Positions 1 to 10,874 of a stretch of DNA of 64,000 nt are shown piece after piece. The notes under the pieces were generated by a model. That model was not told where the DNA came from. It saw only the letters and a list, made by a program, of their open reading frames with translations, and did no database searches. Within the stretch, counting starts at the first letter, position 1, and every line of letters starts with the position of its first letter. The translations under genes were made by a program, and so were the position numbers. The DNA comes from Dromiciops gliroides (Eukaryota > Chordata > Mammalia > Microbiotheria > Microbiotheriidae), in the NCBI RefSeq assembly GCF_019393635.1, contig NC_057861.1, positions 56,867,532 through 56,931,531 of the forward strand. The letters run 5' to 3'.

Positions 1-440
1 CCGGTGCCCTTCCCCCCACAGCCGGGCTGGCTGCGGGTACAGTTACTGGGTCACAACACAAAGCCCTTCTTGGTGAGAACAAACATGGGAAGAGGGGCGG
101 GGCACCAGCAGGCAGCCAAGAGAGGCCGGGAGCCAAAGGCAGAGCTACTCTGGGAGCGCTCGCTCACCGGTCAGGCCTGGCAATCATTCTCTGGGGCATG
201 GGGGGGGGGGGAGGGGGAGTGAATGGAGATCAAGCTTCCCCAGGCTGCTGCCTTCTCAGCAGCCCCTTCATGGCAGGAAGTGGGAGAGGCAGCTGCCTTG
301 AGTGCTTCCTCCAGGCCCCCAGGCCCGAGGCCTACAGCAAAGCCCCTTCCTCACAACAATCTGGTGTTATAGCTGGTAAAAGGGGGCCTCCCTCCTGCTC
401 CCTAGGCCGAGGATCCAACGGTATGGAGAGCACAGAATGA
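1..440. other. Intergenic DNA downstream of GPX4
   Basis: No exon or repeat family recognised. In human the gene facing the GPX4 3' end is SBNO2, so its 3' UTR could reach here, but nothing in the sequence proves it. A run of ten G's lies near 199-211. Confidence 0.4.
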
Positions 441-465
441 GACCCGAGCCAGCTCTTTTTAACTT

Positions 466-471
466 TTTATT
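466..471 (-). terminator. GPX4: GPX4 polyadenylation signal
   Basis: AATAAA on the minus strand, about 190 nt after the GPX4 stop codon and past the SECIS. No other AATAAA lies between it and the stop. The transcript should end near 440-455. Confidence 0.75.
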
Positions 472-549
472 CCAATGAATGAGCCAGGGGCTCGAGGCTG
501 CCAGCTGTCGCCGTGTGCCCCCCAGGGCCTTCCTCCGGCGGAGGTGCAC

Positions 550-612
550 GCCAGGTTGTCGGGTCTACCCCACCAGGAAAACTGGTTTGAAGGCAGACCG
601 TCATTGGTGCCG
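550..612 (-). promoter_or_regulatory. GPX4: SECIS element in GPX4 3' UTR
   Basis: On the minus strand the 5' quartet ATGA (604-601) is followed by a pairing arm CGGTCTGCC, an apical AAA (about 588-586), a CCAG/CTGG stem and a returning arm with CGAC (GA near 560-559). This is the layout of eukaryotic SECIS hairpins and resembles the mammalian GPX4 SECIS. It recruits SECISBP2 and the Sec-tRNA elongation factor so that the UGA in exon 3 is read as selenocysteine. Folding was done by eye, so the exact stem limits are approximate. Confidence 0.85.
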
Positions 613-662
613 GGTGGAGGACTCTGAGGGTTGGGGAGACAGGAGCAGGAAGGGAAGGGAAA

Positions 663-695
663 CTAGAGGTAGCAAGGCAGGTCCTTCTCAATCAC
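663..695 (-). CDS. GPX4: GPX4 exon 7 (coding part)
   Basis: Codes residues 188-197, [10 protein letters not shown], then TAG at 665-663. The acceptor is CTCTAG and the reading phase is 0. The 3' UTR with the SECIS follows to about 450. Confidence 0.95.
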   Translation of the reverse strand: MIEKDLPCYL

Positions 696-3600
696 CTAGA
701 GGAGGAATGGGAGAGAAGGGGGGTCAAAAGGAAGCCAGGAGTAGGGGGCGGCTAGGTGGTGCAGTGGATAAAGCACCAGCCCTGGACTCAGGAGTACCTG
801 AGTTCAAATCTGGCCTCAGACACTTAACACTTACTAGCTGTGTGACCATGGGCAAGTCACTTAACCCCCATTGCCCCACATAAAAAAAAAAAAAAAAAAA
901 ACGGAAGCCAGGAGCCCCTCTGATTCCCCGCTGGCAAATCTCTCCTCCGGAGCCTGGCCAGAGCCAGGACGGGACTTTGTTCCAGGGGAAGTGAGAGTAG
1001 CAGACAGGCCTGGAGGGCCTTGGGCTCTGCTGGGCAATGGGCATCTCCTCCCTCACGGTCCCCCAGAGGGCCAGAGAATGAAGTAAGTTTGCCTGGGAAG
1101 CACCAGGGAAAGTCCCAGTGGCTTTGCTCAGGAGGGGGCGAGGGCCGGGGGCACCACCTACCAGGGGCTCTTCCATGGGACCGTACCGCTTCACCACACA
1201 GCCGTCTTTGTCAACGAGGAACTGGAAAGAGGAAGAGGAGAGCCATGGGGAGGAGGGGGGGCCACACAGGGAGGCCCTCCCTGGGACGGCCCAGCAGCTT
1301 TCTGGGTCACTAAGGGCCCTGACTGGCACCGGGGGAGCCAGCCAGGCCACACCATTACCCCTCTTTGCTAAAGGAGAGTATCCCAAGCAGCAGGCCTCGT
1401 GACAGCCAGGCCTCTGTGCCCTCTGGGGAGCTCAATCCAGGTGAACACTCGTTTTGCAAATGAAGAAAGTGACTTGCCTAGCAGGGCCAATGGCAGAACC
1501 AGGTCTCCTGACTGCCAAGCGAGGGCTTTTCCTACTATCCCTTGACGCCAACCTCCCAGCCCCTTCCCCAGATCCCTCCTCATCACAGAATCCGGGCTGG
1601 AAGACACCTCAGTGGGCACCTAGTCCAACCCAAACAGACCCAATTGACAGCCTTTAAACCTCTGATCCCATGAAGGAGAATTCCCATCATGACATGGCCG
1701 CCAGCCAGTCCTCTACCTGAACGGCCAATCCCACAAGGGCTTCTTGAGACATCTGCCAAGCCTCCAATGTCACTCCTCAGGCCTAGCTCTCCCATTTCCA
1801 GCCCTCTGTGACTCTGGTTTCTTACTGGGAGGCCCAGCAGGAGACCCGGTTCACATCAGAACACCGACCCTGTTCACTCTGCGTCTTTGGATGAGTCTGG
1901 TAACCTAAGTGTCAGTTAACCTTAGGTGTAAAAAGGGGCTGTTACTGCCCTGATATTCTGTCCTGAGAGACCAGGAGCTCTCTGGGAACTCGGGCGGTTT
2001 CATTTTTGCTTAACTGTGTTTGGCACACAGTAGGCCCTTACTAAATGCTCGCTGGGCAGCAGATTACTCGCACTCCCTACTTCTGGGGCTGTTCAAAGGA
2101 TCAAATGAGAAAGAAGGGACCTGTTAAACACTAAACACTGGTTCTCCTTTCTGCCACTGCTGCAGCCGGGCTAAGATTACTCGTCTCCACTGAAACCTCC
2201 GCGGGTACAAGTACAGACAAGCGAATACACAGAAATCTCTGAGCTGGGGTCAGGAGAGGGTAAGTCCAGGGAAAGGTGGGACAGGAGCCCAAAGAGGGAG
2301 CCGTGGGCTGTCGGTGCGACTCGGTCACAGCCAGTCCATGGTTGTTACCCCAGGACAAGCAGACTGGGCTTACCTTGGTGAAGTTCCACTTTATTGCGCT
2401 AGAAAGGAAGGTGAACAGAAGAAGGGTGAGGCTTCTCACCAGCTCCCAGCCCAGTGCCCATTCCCAGTCACCTCCTGGGCCCCAGTGCCCACCCCTGCCC
2501 CAGCAGCCCCAGCCTTCCGTCCTGGCCTCCGTGCCCCCAGGGCTCTTTCCCCCACAGCAGACACTCACTTGCCCAAAATTCCCTTCCCTCTGGGCTGGAT
2601 TTTCATCCATTTCCATAGGGGGTGGGCATCATCACCATTGACACATATCTTGCTGTACATATCAAACTTGACATTGTAGCCGGCAGCGAATTCTCGGATT
2701 TCCGCATTACTCCCTGGCTCCTGGGGATGAAGGATGACAGGGTGACAAGTGGTCCAGCTGGCTCTGAGGCCCACAGCTTCAAGTGAGAAGCTTCTGCTTC
2801 CACACACTCAATTTGGACAAGCTAACGCTGGCTGCTAAGAAGCTGCCCTTCCATTAGCTCCACACCTCTTATCAGGAGACCACTTTGGCACCACAAGCCC
2901 ACTGTCCAAAGCTCCCCTGCCCCCAGCTTGTGCCCAGGGCTGGCCAGCCACCCACCTACCTGCCTCCCAAACTGGTTGCAGGGGAAGGCTAAGATCCGTA
3001 AACCGTGCTCAGCGTATCTGGCGTGCAGGTCGACAAGCTGAGTGTAGTTTACGTCTGTCTTACCTCATTGGGAGGCTACATTGGTGACGATGCAGACATA
3101 GCCCCTGGAGGAGAGAGGGGGGGGGCGGGCTATGAGTGGGGGAGGCAGGGGTCATCCCAAACAGCCCCCCCCTCGCCCTGCCAGAGGCCTGCCCTCGTTG
3201 CTGCATCCTCTCTGCTGCTCCTGCTTGGCAGGAGGCCCAGGAATCTGGCATGCCTTCTAGATAGGGCCTAAGCTCAGGTTACATAACTGGCAGCATCCCA
3301 CCCATCCCCCAACCTTCCAAGTAGGAGCCTCACAGCCTCAGGCCAAGCCTTACCTGTACTTATCCAGGGACACTATGCGCCCATCAATGTCCTTAGCTGA
3401 AAAATCGTGCATGGACCTGGCGCATCTCCAGTCATTGCGGGAAGCGCACTGTAGGGCAAAGAGAAGGTGCTGAGCAGGTAACACTGGCCCAGGTCACTGA
3501 GCCCCTCTCTCTGGGCCTAGCAGCCTCCGGAGTCCTGGGTTCAAATGCTACCTCTGCTGCCGGAAACATCTTTAATGAGTGAGGGGAGGAGTCCAGAAGA

Positions 3601-6600
3601 CCCTTCCCCTCTGGACAGGACCCAGGGAGGGCTCCGATCTCACGGTGCAGAATCAAACAGGTTTTTGGACTTGGCCAAAACAGGAAATTGTCTTGCTTGA
3701 CTGTGCAAATTTGTTTTGTTTTTAAAATGGATGTATTTTTTTTCTAATACCACCATAACTTCTGCTGGAAAGCCATTCCATATAATACTATTTTTTAAGA
3801 CAAAGAAGAGAGGAGAAAAATCAGCAAAACTGATCACTACATGGGGCAAAGTCAGAATACGTGCAGTGTACAATCCATGGGGACCTCTCTTCTCCACAAA
3901 GCAGGGTGGGGAGGGGAGACTACGTAGATTTGTCATTAAGGGTTTTGTGTTTCTTTGTCTTCAGTGGAGGAAGGAGAGAAAACGAATGCTTGTTAACTGA
4001 AAAACTAAACCAAATCCAAGTTAAAAGCACAAACCAAAGGAAGTGGCACCTAAGAGAGAGGGCCTGGAGGAGCAGGCTAAGTGCCCCATGGAAGCCCATG
4101 CCAGCACCAGGGCACCCCTGGTAGGCCACTCCTTAGTCCTTCATAGTGATGCTGGGTAGAATTCAGAGTCAGGTGCATGTCATTCCCCCTTGGAACAACG
4201 TAAGCTATTTCAAGTTGGTTTCATTTTTGTGCCTAGATCAATGCTTGGCATATAGTAGGTACTTCATATTTCCTGAATTGAAAAAATAAAACAAAAAACG
4301 AGGGAGCAACCACCCCTGTGGCCTCTGAAGTCCCCCCCCAGCTTGTACATTGTAGGCCTCCCCTCTAACCCTAGGTTATAAGATAGCCAGAGAGCAGCCA
4401 AGGGGCACTTTTCCCCACCCCCACCCCCTTTGTAAAGCCTCAGAAGAGGCCAAACCTGGCAGGATAATCTCCCTCCTCTCTTCAGCCACACCATGTGGTA
4501 GCTTATGAAGTGCTCTCTCCCAAGGCAGGCCACTTACACAGGGCTCCCCTCACGTGCACATTTTTCAGAAAGATCAAGATTTTGACCATCAAAAGTGAGG
4601 TCAATGAGTGTCTGAGTGACTGAGTGTCAAATTCCTGACAATCCCGGGGCAGGGGGCTAGGGATACAGCAGGAACTCAGGGATCTCTACCAGGGAGGGAG
4701 GGAGGACCCTGACCCAGTTCTTTACTTCCACTGGGATCTGAGATGAGCAGCAGCGGAGAGAAGAGCCCCTCCTCCAGCTCCTCTCCTTCCCTGGCAGCCA
4801 AGCTCACCGGGGATCTAGAGTCCCAGAGACTCTAGAGCAGGGAACAGTCAGCCCACTGGCAGTGAGCACCTGTCTTGGGCACAGTGCTAGGCAGGGAGGG
4901 CTGCCTGCTACTGATTGACCTGGGCCCCGAGTCCCTCTTTTGTCACTGAGAACTTGAACAAAGCGTCTGGGGCTGATTTCTGCCCATCGGCGAGAGGCAG
5001 CATGAGCTAACAGAGAGGGCTGCCCCTGAAGGCTGGAGGACCCGGGTTCCAATCCTGCCTCAGTCACTTACTACCACCTACATGACCCTCAGGGGGCACT
5101 GAACCAATCAGCCTCAATTTCCCCATCAGTAATGGGGGCTACATGTGTACCACCAACACTCAGTATTTGAGCCTCCACAATCCTGCAAAGGTCAAACGCT
5201 CTGTAACTTAAAAGGATGGGGCCGGACCGAGGATTTCACTGGGCCAGAGAACTGGTCCATTGGATGAGGAAACTCTGCCACCCATAGCTCCCTGCAAAGA
5301 GGGCCCTGATCCCTCAGGCCAGCTTTCTCTCCAGCCTCCACAACAGGCCACTGTAAGGGGTTGTCAAGGCTGGAAACCTTGAGGCATCCTGTACTGGCCC
5401 CAGGCCAGCCCCACTCACTTCTGACGCAACCTGGGCTCTCAAGAACAGCGGGAGGCTTCTTGCCAGGGACACCAGGGGTCCCCAGATTGGTGCCAGAGGC
5501 CCCGATCCCTTCAATGCCTCCAGCTCTTTGCTCTTCAGTAAAAATGAAGGCTCTCCATTCGGCTCCTTAAAAACAGTCTAACTAGTCTACCCCCACCTCC
5601 CCTTCACATCCAGGGATCATCTTTAAGTTCTTACCCCCATGAACCTGAGAAACAGGCTCCGACAGGCTGGAGAACGTCTCCAAAGGGAGCAGAGGCAGGA
5701 GTCCAAGCCAGGCCTGCAGGTCCCGGAGGCAGCCAGAGCCCTCAGGGACAGTTGGATCATCTCTAAGGTCCTTCCAGCTCGACAAAGGCTCAGATCAACC
5801 ACACTGAGCCTCCCATTTTACAGGGAAGAAGCAGAGGCCTAAAGTCAGTCAGTGAGGAAGCACTGATTAAGCACCTACTTCGTGTCAGGCTTGGTGCTAA
5901 GCAAGACCTAAGCTGTCCTCAAGCAGCTCCCAGTCTAGAGAAGGAGACAGCATGCAAGAAGGAGGGACAAACAACTCTGCAGGGCTAAACCTTGTCCACA
6001 GTCACACAAGTTACTCTGCACAGACTTGTCTGTGTGCCTGTCACACCTCTTCCCAAGAGTCTACGCTCCCAGGGAGCAGGACGTCCACGACTTGGCACCG
6101 CGTCTGGCCCATAAAACACGCATCCGTGCAGTAAGAGCTGGCCCCTGCACCTTCTCTGAACCCTATGGTCCTAGAAGCTCTCGTAGGGCCACAGTGTGTG
6201 TCCAAGGAGGAGCTCAAACCCAGGTCTGAGCCAGGGAAAGTCCCAGCCCCGAGAGCCGGTGCCTGGCATGTCAGAAGCTCTTCATACACACATGGGAGCT
6301 CAGCTGAATGAGGAGCAGGGTCTCCAGACTCCCAGACCAGGTCTGGCTGTCTGGCTGACGTCGGGCAGCGCCCTGAGTCTGGCTCCCCTGGATGGGCCTG
6401 TGTGTGGGGATGTGGCCAAGGAAACACTTCAGTCCCCGTCCTCCCCAAGTGGTCTGGCCAGCCCAAGCCTGGAGGCTCCTTTTGGCCTCCCCAAAGAGCT
6501 GAGCAATTTCTAGATAAACAGTAGACACACCCATAAGATCGCCCCAGGGAAGAAAACAAACCCAAGTCTCAAAAACAGGCTGGAGGCTAGAGTGTATGTG

Positions 6601-9464
6601 TGTGTGTGTGGGGGCAGGTCTAATGTGAGCAGGGCAGGGCATAGAGGCCTCCCATCCCACCATTGCCCAATTCAAAGTCCAGAACAAAGGTCTGGTGATT
6701 CAAATGATTAAGCAGTCTCCCCTCCTACCTCTTACCTCATAGCTTTCAAAACTGGCCCCTAAGTAGTTATCTAGCTACACACTGAGAAGAGGAACAATTC
6801 TTGTTGCCCATTTCTAGGCAGTCACTCAATTCAATTCAGTTGTAAATCAATGTTACCAGGGCTAAGACAAGGCAGCTAGGTGGCACAGGAGATAGGGCAT
6901 TGACCCTGGAGGCAGGAGGAATGAGTTCAAATCCCACTTCAAACACTTGACAGTTACTAGCTAGCTATGTGTGACTCTAGGCAAGTCATTAATCCCAATT
7001 GCCTCAAACATCGGGGCCCATCTCCAGAGATAGCTCTGGAGTAGAGAGTGAAGGCTGGTGACTTTGCCTCACTTAAATTCAATTCACTGCAAGTAATCAT
7101 CACCTCCTGATGCTACAATATCAAGGCTAAAGATGTCAAAATGGAAAAAAAAAAAGGGTAGCACCAACTTCTGGACTCAAGGGGTAGTCAATCTAGTGGA
7201 TAGGGAGAAGGAAGAGGTATGCACACAGAAGTGCACAAATTGGAATATGATTAGGTTCACAGGAGGGATCAAGAAGAGATTTAGGGGCACCTAGGTGGCA
7301 CACTGGATAAAGCCACCGGCCCTGGATTCAGGAGGACCTGAATTGAAATCCAGCCTCAGACGCTTGACACTTACTAGCTGTGTGACCCTGGGCAAGTCAC
7401 TTAACCCTCATTGCCCCACAAAAATAAATAAATAAATAAATAAATAGACAAATAGATAAATAAACATTTAAAAAGAAGAGGTTCAGAGAGGCAGGATTCA
7501 GTTCTAGCTGGGGTGCATCAGGAAAGTCTCCTTGGAAGAGGCAGCACCTAAGAGGGGGCCCTCAAAGACAGTCGATGTCAGGAGGCAGAGGTCCTTTGGA
7601 CAGTGGGAAAGGACAGACTGGCTTGATAAGTGGCAGGAAGATCATTTAGGAGACTAATTACAACAATCCAGGTGGTGAGGGCCGGTACTAGGGGTAGTAG
7701 GGGAAAGGAAGAAAGATGAGTGATATTGTGGGGCCAGAATGGAGTGAGCAAGATGGAAGAAGCACCATAAATAAAGTATTAAATAAACAGAGTATTGGGT
7801 GTTTTGTACTGTGGAAGATGTGCTCAGTCCAATAACAGTGCCTGATATCCAGCCACTTTGGGGGCCCATAAACACAAAATTCATGCCAGTGGCCCTGCCT
7901 CAGAACCTAGAGGGCAGACCCAGCCAGATCCAAGGCACAAAATTCTTGGTGTGGGCAGACTTCAGAAAAACTGCTACTTTGTGATAACAGTGCCTAAGCC
8001 ACCACCCTCCTTCCCACTGCTCTATCCCTCTTGCCCCTCTCTTCTTGGTTTTCCCGGCCCAAGCCCCTAGGAGTGGAGGTAAGGAAGGCAAGAGTCACCA
8101 TCCAGCTCAGACAGGGAAAGGACTTGCCCAAGGTCATCATTAAGAATCACAGATCGGAAAACACTCTCTCCCTCTCATTTTTTATTTTATTTTATCTATT
8201 AAAAAAATTTTTTTTTCAGGGCAATGGGGGTTAAGTGACTTGCCCAGGGTCACATAGCTAGTAAGTGTCAAGGGTCTGAGGCCGGATTTGAACTCAGGTA
8301 CTCCTGAATCCAGGGCCAGTGCTTTATCCACTGCGCCACCTAGCCGCCCCCTCTCCCTCTCATTTTTACAGCTAGGGAATTTCAGGCTCCGAGAGGTGAG
8401 GTTACAATGGCCATAGGGTTGGGTGGGAGGAGGGGAGGAAGGGGTCCGAGAACTTGGATGGAGAAAAAAGACATCTTTATTTTCAATAAGCTCTAACTGA
8501 AATTTGGCATTTCCTGCAGTTATTTGAAAACATCCTGCTGACTGACAAAGGGATCCAGGAAGCAACAAAAGATGGAGAATCCTGCTATCAATGATGTTAG
8601 GTCTTGGGGACACGGAGGATCCTCACAAGTCATGGAACTTGCCCCCTCCTCAAAGGAGCTTGAGACTAGTCCTGGGTCCCACCCCAAGAAAGCATCAGAC
8701 ACAGCAGTTGAACCCAGGGCCCCTCACTTCACAGTGACTTAGGATCACAGCTCTGGATCGAGAGGGGAGTCAGAAGACCCCCAGCCCAACCTCCCCACCG
8801 ATAACAGATGAGGCCCGGGGAGATGATGGGGTTTGCCAGGGTCATCCCGCAGTGAGAGGGGGTACTGAGACTAGGCTGGGTCTTCAGTCCCCGGGTCTGG
8901 CGCTCCGGCCATCTCGCTATACCAGTCTGAGGGCATGCACGGAAGGAACAAGCAGAAGAATCGGGATCTGAACCCGCAGCCTCCTCTTTCCCCTGCGCGG
9001 CCCGGCGGGCACTGAGCGGGGCTAGTGGCCGCGCCTGCCCCTCCCCCTCCCGGCTTCGGCCTTGGAGAACAATCGCCCGCTGACGTCTGTCGGGCAGCCC
9101 CCTCCCCCATGGCAACCCCAGCTCCCGTCTCCCTACAGCACTCCCCCGGCCCCCGGCCTCGGGATTTGGGAAGGGATCTGGGCCCGAGCCGGGCCATACA
9201 GAGGCTAGCTAGAGACGGCTCGCGTCCGAGGGCCGGGGGGCTGGCGGGGCGGGGGTCTCGCGCTCCCGACCCTAACGGACCCGCGGGGCGGGGGTTAGGG
9301 CTCAGTGACCCCCGCTCGGCCGCACCAGGCTCTCCCCAACCTTGCCCTTCCCGCAGCCACGCAGGGCTGCCCAGACTCACCATACTGCTGGAAAGGCCTG
9401 GAGCCGCCAGGACTGCGCACAGCAGAGCTGGCTTCACCAGGCGGTAGAGGCGGCTGAAACTCAT
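663..9464 (-). CDS. GPX4: Phospholipid hydroperoxide glutathione peroxidase 4, complete seven-exon gene
   Basis: GPX4 reduces phospholipid hydroperoxides in membranes with glutathione and is the main brake on ferroptosis; it is also a structural protein of sperm. Exons (minus strand): 9464-9381, 3448-3354, 3104-2960, 2720-2569, 2398-2374, 1221-1162, 695-663. They sum to 594 nt, 197 residues plus stop, the usual length. The catalytic tetrad is complete: Sec73 (TGA at 3067-3065), Gln108, Trp163 and Asn164. Residues 1-27 ([15 protein letters not shown]...) form the mitochondrial presequence; Met28 at the end of exon 1 is the known start of the short cytosolic form. The ATG at 9464 has G at -3. 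The C-terminus reads KDLPCYL, like mouse rather than human. All introns have GT-AG ends. The nuclear-form alternative first exon, expected in intron 1, was not identified. A CpG island and CCAAT boxes mark the promoter. Confidence 0.97.
745..901 (+). mobile_element. WSINE1-type SINE in GPX4 intron 6
   Basis: Full-length copy with an A tail of about 19. A 12-bp target-site duplication GGAAGCCAGGAG is present at 730-741 and 903-914. It is antisense to GPX4. Confidence 0.93.
1162..1221 (-). CDS. GPX4: GPX4 exon 6
   Basis: Codes residues 168-187, [20 protein letters not shown], with phase 0 at both ends. Acceptor TTTCCAG, donor GTAGGT. Confidence 0.96.
1440..2060 (+). repeat. Old MIR/L2 remnants in GPX4 intron 5
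   Basis: A degraded MIR-like stretch (GTGACTTGCCTAGCAGGGCC near 1470) is followed by a tail resembling L2/MIR 3' ends (GGCACACAGTAGGCCCTTAC near 2023). Limits are vague; the rest of the intron shows nothing recognisable. Confidence 0.5.
2374..2398 (-). CDS. GPX4: GPX4 exon 5
   Basis: A 25-nt exon that completes Asn159 and codes AIKWNFTK (160-167). It carries catalytic Trp163 and Asn164. Donor GTAAGC, acceptor CTAG. Confidence 0.95.
2569..2720 (-). CDS. GPX4: GPX4 exon 4
   Basis: Codes residues 109-158 plus two bases of Asn159. It opens [20 protein letters not shown] and ends PRGKGILG. Acceptor CCCCAG, donor GTGAGT. Confidence 0.97.
2960..3104 (-). CDS. GPX4: GPX4 exon 3, carrying the selenocysteine codon
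   Basis: Completes Arg60 and codes residues 61-108. The sequence [12 protein letters not shown] is followed by an in-frame TGA at 3067-3065 and then [10 protein letters not shown], so TGA sits exactly at Sec73. The exon ends FPCNQFGRQ with catalytic Gln108. A conventional ORF caller would break the gene here. Confidence 0.97.
3354..3448 (-). CDS. GPX4: GPX4 exon 2
   Basis: Codes residues 29-59 and two bases of Arg60: [20 protein letters not shown], then [11 protein letters not shown]. It joins Met28 of exon 1 in phase 0. Acceptor CTACAG, donor GTAAGG. Confidence 0.96.
3455..4990. other. GPX4 intron 1, 3' part
   Basis: Mostly unrecognised single-copy DNA. A short MIR/L2-like tail lies at about 4215-4275 (GCTTGGCATATAGTAGGTAC). 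No exon signature was found. Confidence 0.4.
4995..5210 (+). repeat. MIR-family SINE, old
   Basis: A diverged MIR body: GGTTCCAATCCTGCCTCAGT, then CACTTACTA, then TCAATTTCCCCATCAGTAAT. No target-site duplication is visible. Confidence 0.65.
5840..5965. repeat. Unassigned ancient interspersed repeat
   Basis: GAAGCACTGATTAAGCACCT and GGTGCTAAGCAAGACC resemble a motif repeated near 13010, 21830, 31430 and 35150 in this window. I do not know its family name. Confidence 0.45.
5966..6870. other. GPX4 intron 1, no recognised element
   Basis: No exon is supported. A short TG-rich microsatellite lies at 6593-6610. The alternative nuclear-form exon of GPX4 would be expected nearer exon 2 and was not found. 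Confidence 0.35.
6871..7130 (+). mobile_element. Older, longer CORE-SINE (Mar1-like)
   Basis: Begins GGCAGCTAGGTGGCACAGGA and holds the tRNA-like and core parts with many differences from the young copies. It continues past the usual tail into CTCACTTAAATTCAATTCAC and CATCACCTCCTGATG. The 3' limit is approximate. Confidence 0.7.
7284..7470 (+). mobile_element. WSINE1-type SINE with (AAAT)n tail
   Basis: Subtype B diagnostics (GATAAAGC, GGATTCAGG, CTTGACAC, CATTGCCCC). The tail has become an AAAT microsatellite (about 7422-7465). Flanking AAGAAGAG copies suggest the target duplication. Confidence 0.9.
7480..7750. repeat. Unassigned ancient repeat flanking the SINE
   Basis: GGAGACTAATTACAACAATCCAGGTGG and AAAGTCTCCTTGGAAGAGG look like parts of a dispersed marsupial repeat seen again at 31750-32200. 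The family is not recognised. Confidence 0.4.
8183..8350 (-). mobile_element. WSINE1-type SINE, minus strand
   Basis: Subtype B copy bounded by a perfect 17-bp target duplication CTCTCCCTCTCATTTTT (8166-8182 and 8351-8367). The long T run at its left is the A tail read backwards. Confidence 0.95.
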
Positions 9465-9720
9465 TTCGGCGGCGGCCGGGGAGCCTCCTTCCCCAGAGGC
9501 GGCTCCCTCCCGAGCGCTCCAATCAACGCGCGCCCGGGGAGCAGGCCGTGCCGGATCGCTCCACCCTCTGGCCTTCAATCATTGGTCTGAATCGTGGCGG
9601 GGATGGACAGGCGGCTCATCCAGCCAATCAACAGGTCGGAACGACAAGGGGCGGGGCTTTGGGTACGGGGGCGGGGTAGAGGCGTGGTCAGGAGTGGGGC
9701 GGGGCAGATTGCGGTGACTA
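8980..9720. promoter_or_regulatory. GPX4: CpG island and promoter of GPX4
   Basis: CpG-rich stretch over GPX4 exon 1. It holds GC boxes GGGGCGGGG at about 9648-9706 and three CCAAT/NF-Y type motifs: CCAAT at 9519-9523, ATTGG at 9581-9585 (CCAAT on the gene strand) and CCAAT at 9624-9628. No TATA box is seen. The 5' UTR should start within 9465-9590. Confidence 0.8.
9381..9464 (-). CDS. GPX4: GPX4 exon 1 (coding part)
   Basis: Codes residues 1-28: [20 protein letters not shown], then APGLSSSM. This Arg/Leu-rich, acid-free stretch is the mitochondrial targeting peptide. The last codon, Met28, is the start of the cytosolic isoform. Donor GTGAGT. Confidence 0.96.
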
Positions 9721-9859
9721 GCTGGTCCCGCAGAGCACCTGACTCAAAGTTCTCTCTTGGCCCCTGAGGATTGATGCTGATGTCAAGAGTTGTTAGCAAG
9801 TGCGCAAGTCGGTATGAAAGACTGCGGCTGTAACTGTGCGGCTTATTTACCCGGATACT

Positions 9860-10700
9860 GTGGCCCCAAATCCCCAAACAACCTGACTGTCAGTCACCCA
9901 AGTTACCAGATAACTGCCTTAGTTTCTCCCATAGTCTATATAACTGTGTGGGACAATTATGGATTTGAGTCAGATTAAACTCTGAGGATGGAGTCTGAAA
10001 GATACCTACCCCCCTCCCCCCAGAATAGCTAGCCTCTCGCTTTGCCTAAAAGTGAATTGCTTGTCAAATTCTCACTGTCTCCTTTAAGTTTTATTGTTGA
10101 GAAAATGGACTTGGGACAGTTCTGTAAACTTTGGGGATGGGGTCTGAGAGATATCCAGTCCCCCAGTAAGTTTTATTACTTGTCACAGTTCTACCAATTA
10201 GCACTATTTACTTTACTTTTGCTACACCTTAGTTTATGGCCTGTAATAAAAAACTCCCCTCTCACATGTCAGAATCCCAGTCCCTGTCATGATAAATTGC
10301 AGTCAGATAAGGGAGTGATTTCTGCCTCCCTCTGTCTTTGACATTCCTCAGACTTGTACCCCTTCCCCTTTTCCCCTTTGTTCTTGGACATGTCTCCATA
10401 CATGGATCACGAGCTGGGTACCCATCTTGGGTGAGACAGGATTGGATGTTAGATTGTGAGATCATCCACCCAAGATGTAGGTGGGGACAGTCCTTTTCAA
10501 GATTACTATAAAAACCTAGAGGATTGGGCATATCTTTGCAAGACTTCAATGTGTAATTGGGTTTTGCCCGTTCTCATGAGGATGTAATAAATCTGTCTCT
10601 GCTTGAGTTGGTGGTCTCCTCGAGTTATTTGGATAAACTAAGGCAGTTTGTCAGAAACATAACTATAGTTTATTGCAGTACAGTGGCCCCAGGGGTCCAG
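9860..10700 (+). mobile_element. Probable solitary LTR of an endogenous retrovirus (fossil)
   Basis: An AT-moderate block with LTR-like order: two imperfect internal repeats (near 9975 and 10125, sharing GTCTGA-AGATA), a TATA-like CTATAAAAACC at 10506, then AATAAA at 10587 and a GT/T-rich stretch. No internal retroviral coding part is present. Ends are approximate and no target duplication was proven; the family is not named. It lies between the two divergent promoters. It looks old and incomplete. Confidence 0.4.
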
Positions 10701-10724
10701 TTTCAGTTTGCTTAATTTGCCTAG

Positions 10725-10874
10725 TGGGGGTGGCTAGGTGGCGCAGTGGATAAAGCACCGGCCCTGGATTCAGGAGTACCTGAGTTCAAATCTGGCCTCA
10801 GACATTTGACACTTACTAGCTGTGTGACCCTGGGCAAGTCACTTAACCCCCACTGACCTGCAAAAAAAAAAAAA
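10725..10874 (+). mobile_element. WSINE1-type SINE
   Basis: Complete subtype B copy with a 13-A tail, directly right of the LTR-like block. Confidence 0.92.

Noticed and set aside
479-883. 134-codon plus-strand frame across GPX4 exon 7 and a SINE
   Set aside because: It is antisense to the GPX4 3' UTR and ends in SINE-encoded residues ([13 protein letters not shown]), which recur wherever the SINE occurs.
8182-8613. Recurrent protein-like motif [22 protein letters not shown] in many frames
   Set aside because: It is the conceptual translation of the WSINE1 SINE, not a protein family.
8871-9578. 235-codon minus-strand frame over GPX4 exon 1
   Set aside because: Only 28 codons are GPX4 exon 1; the rest is GC-rich intron read past the splice donor.
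10681-10700. TGGCCCCAGGGGTCC as a retroviral primer-binding site
   Set aside because: Does not match the 3' end complement of a tRNA I recognise, and no internal retroviral part follows.
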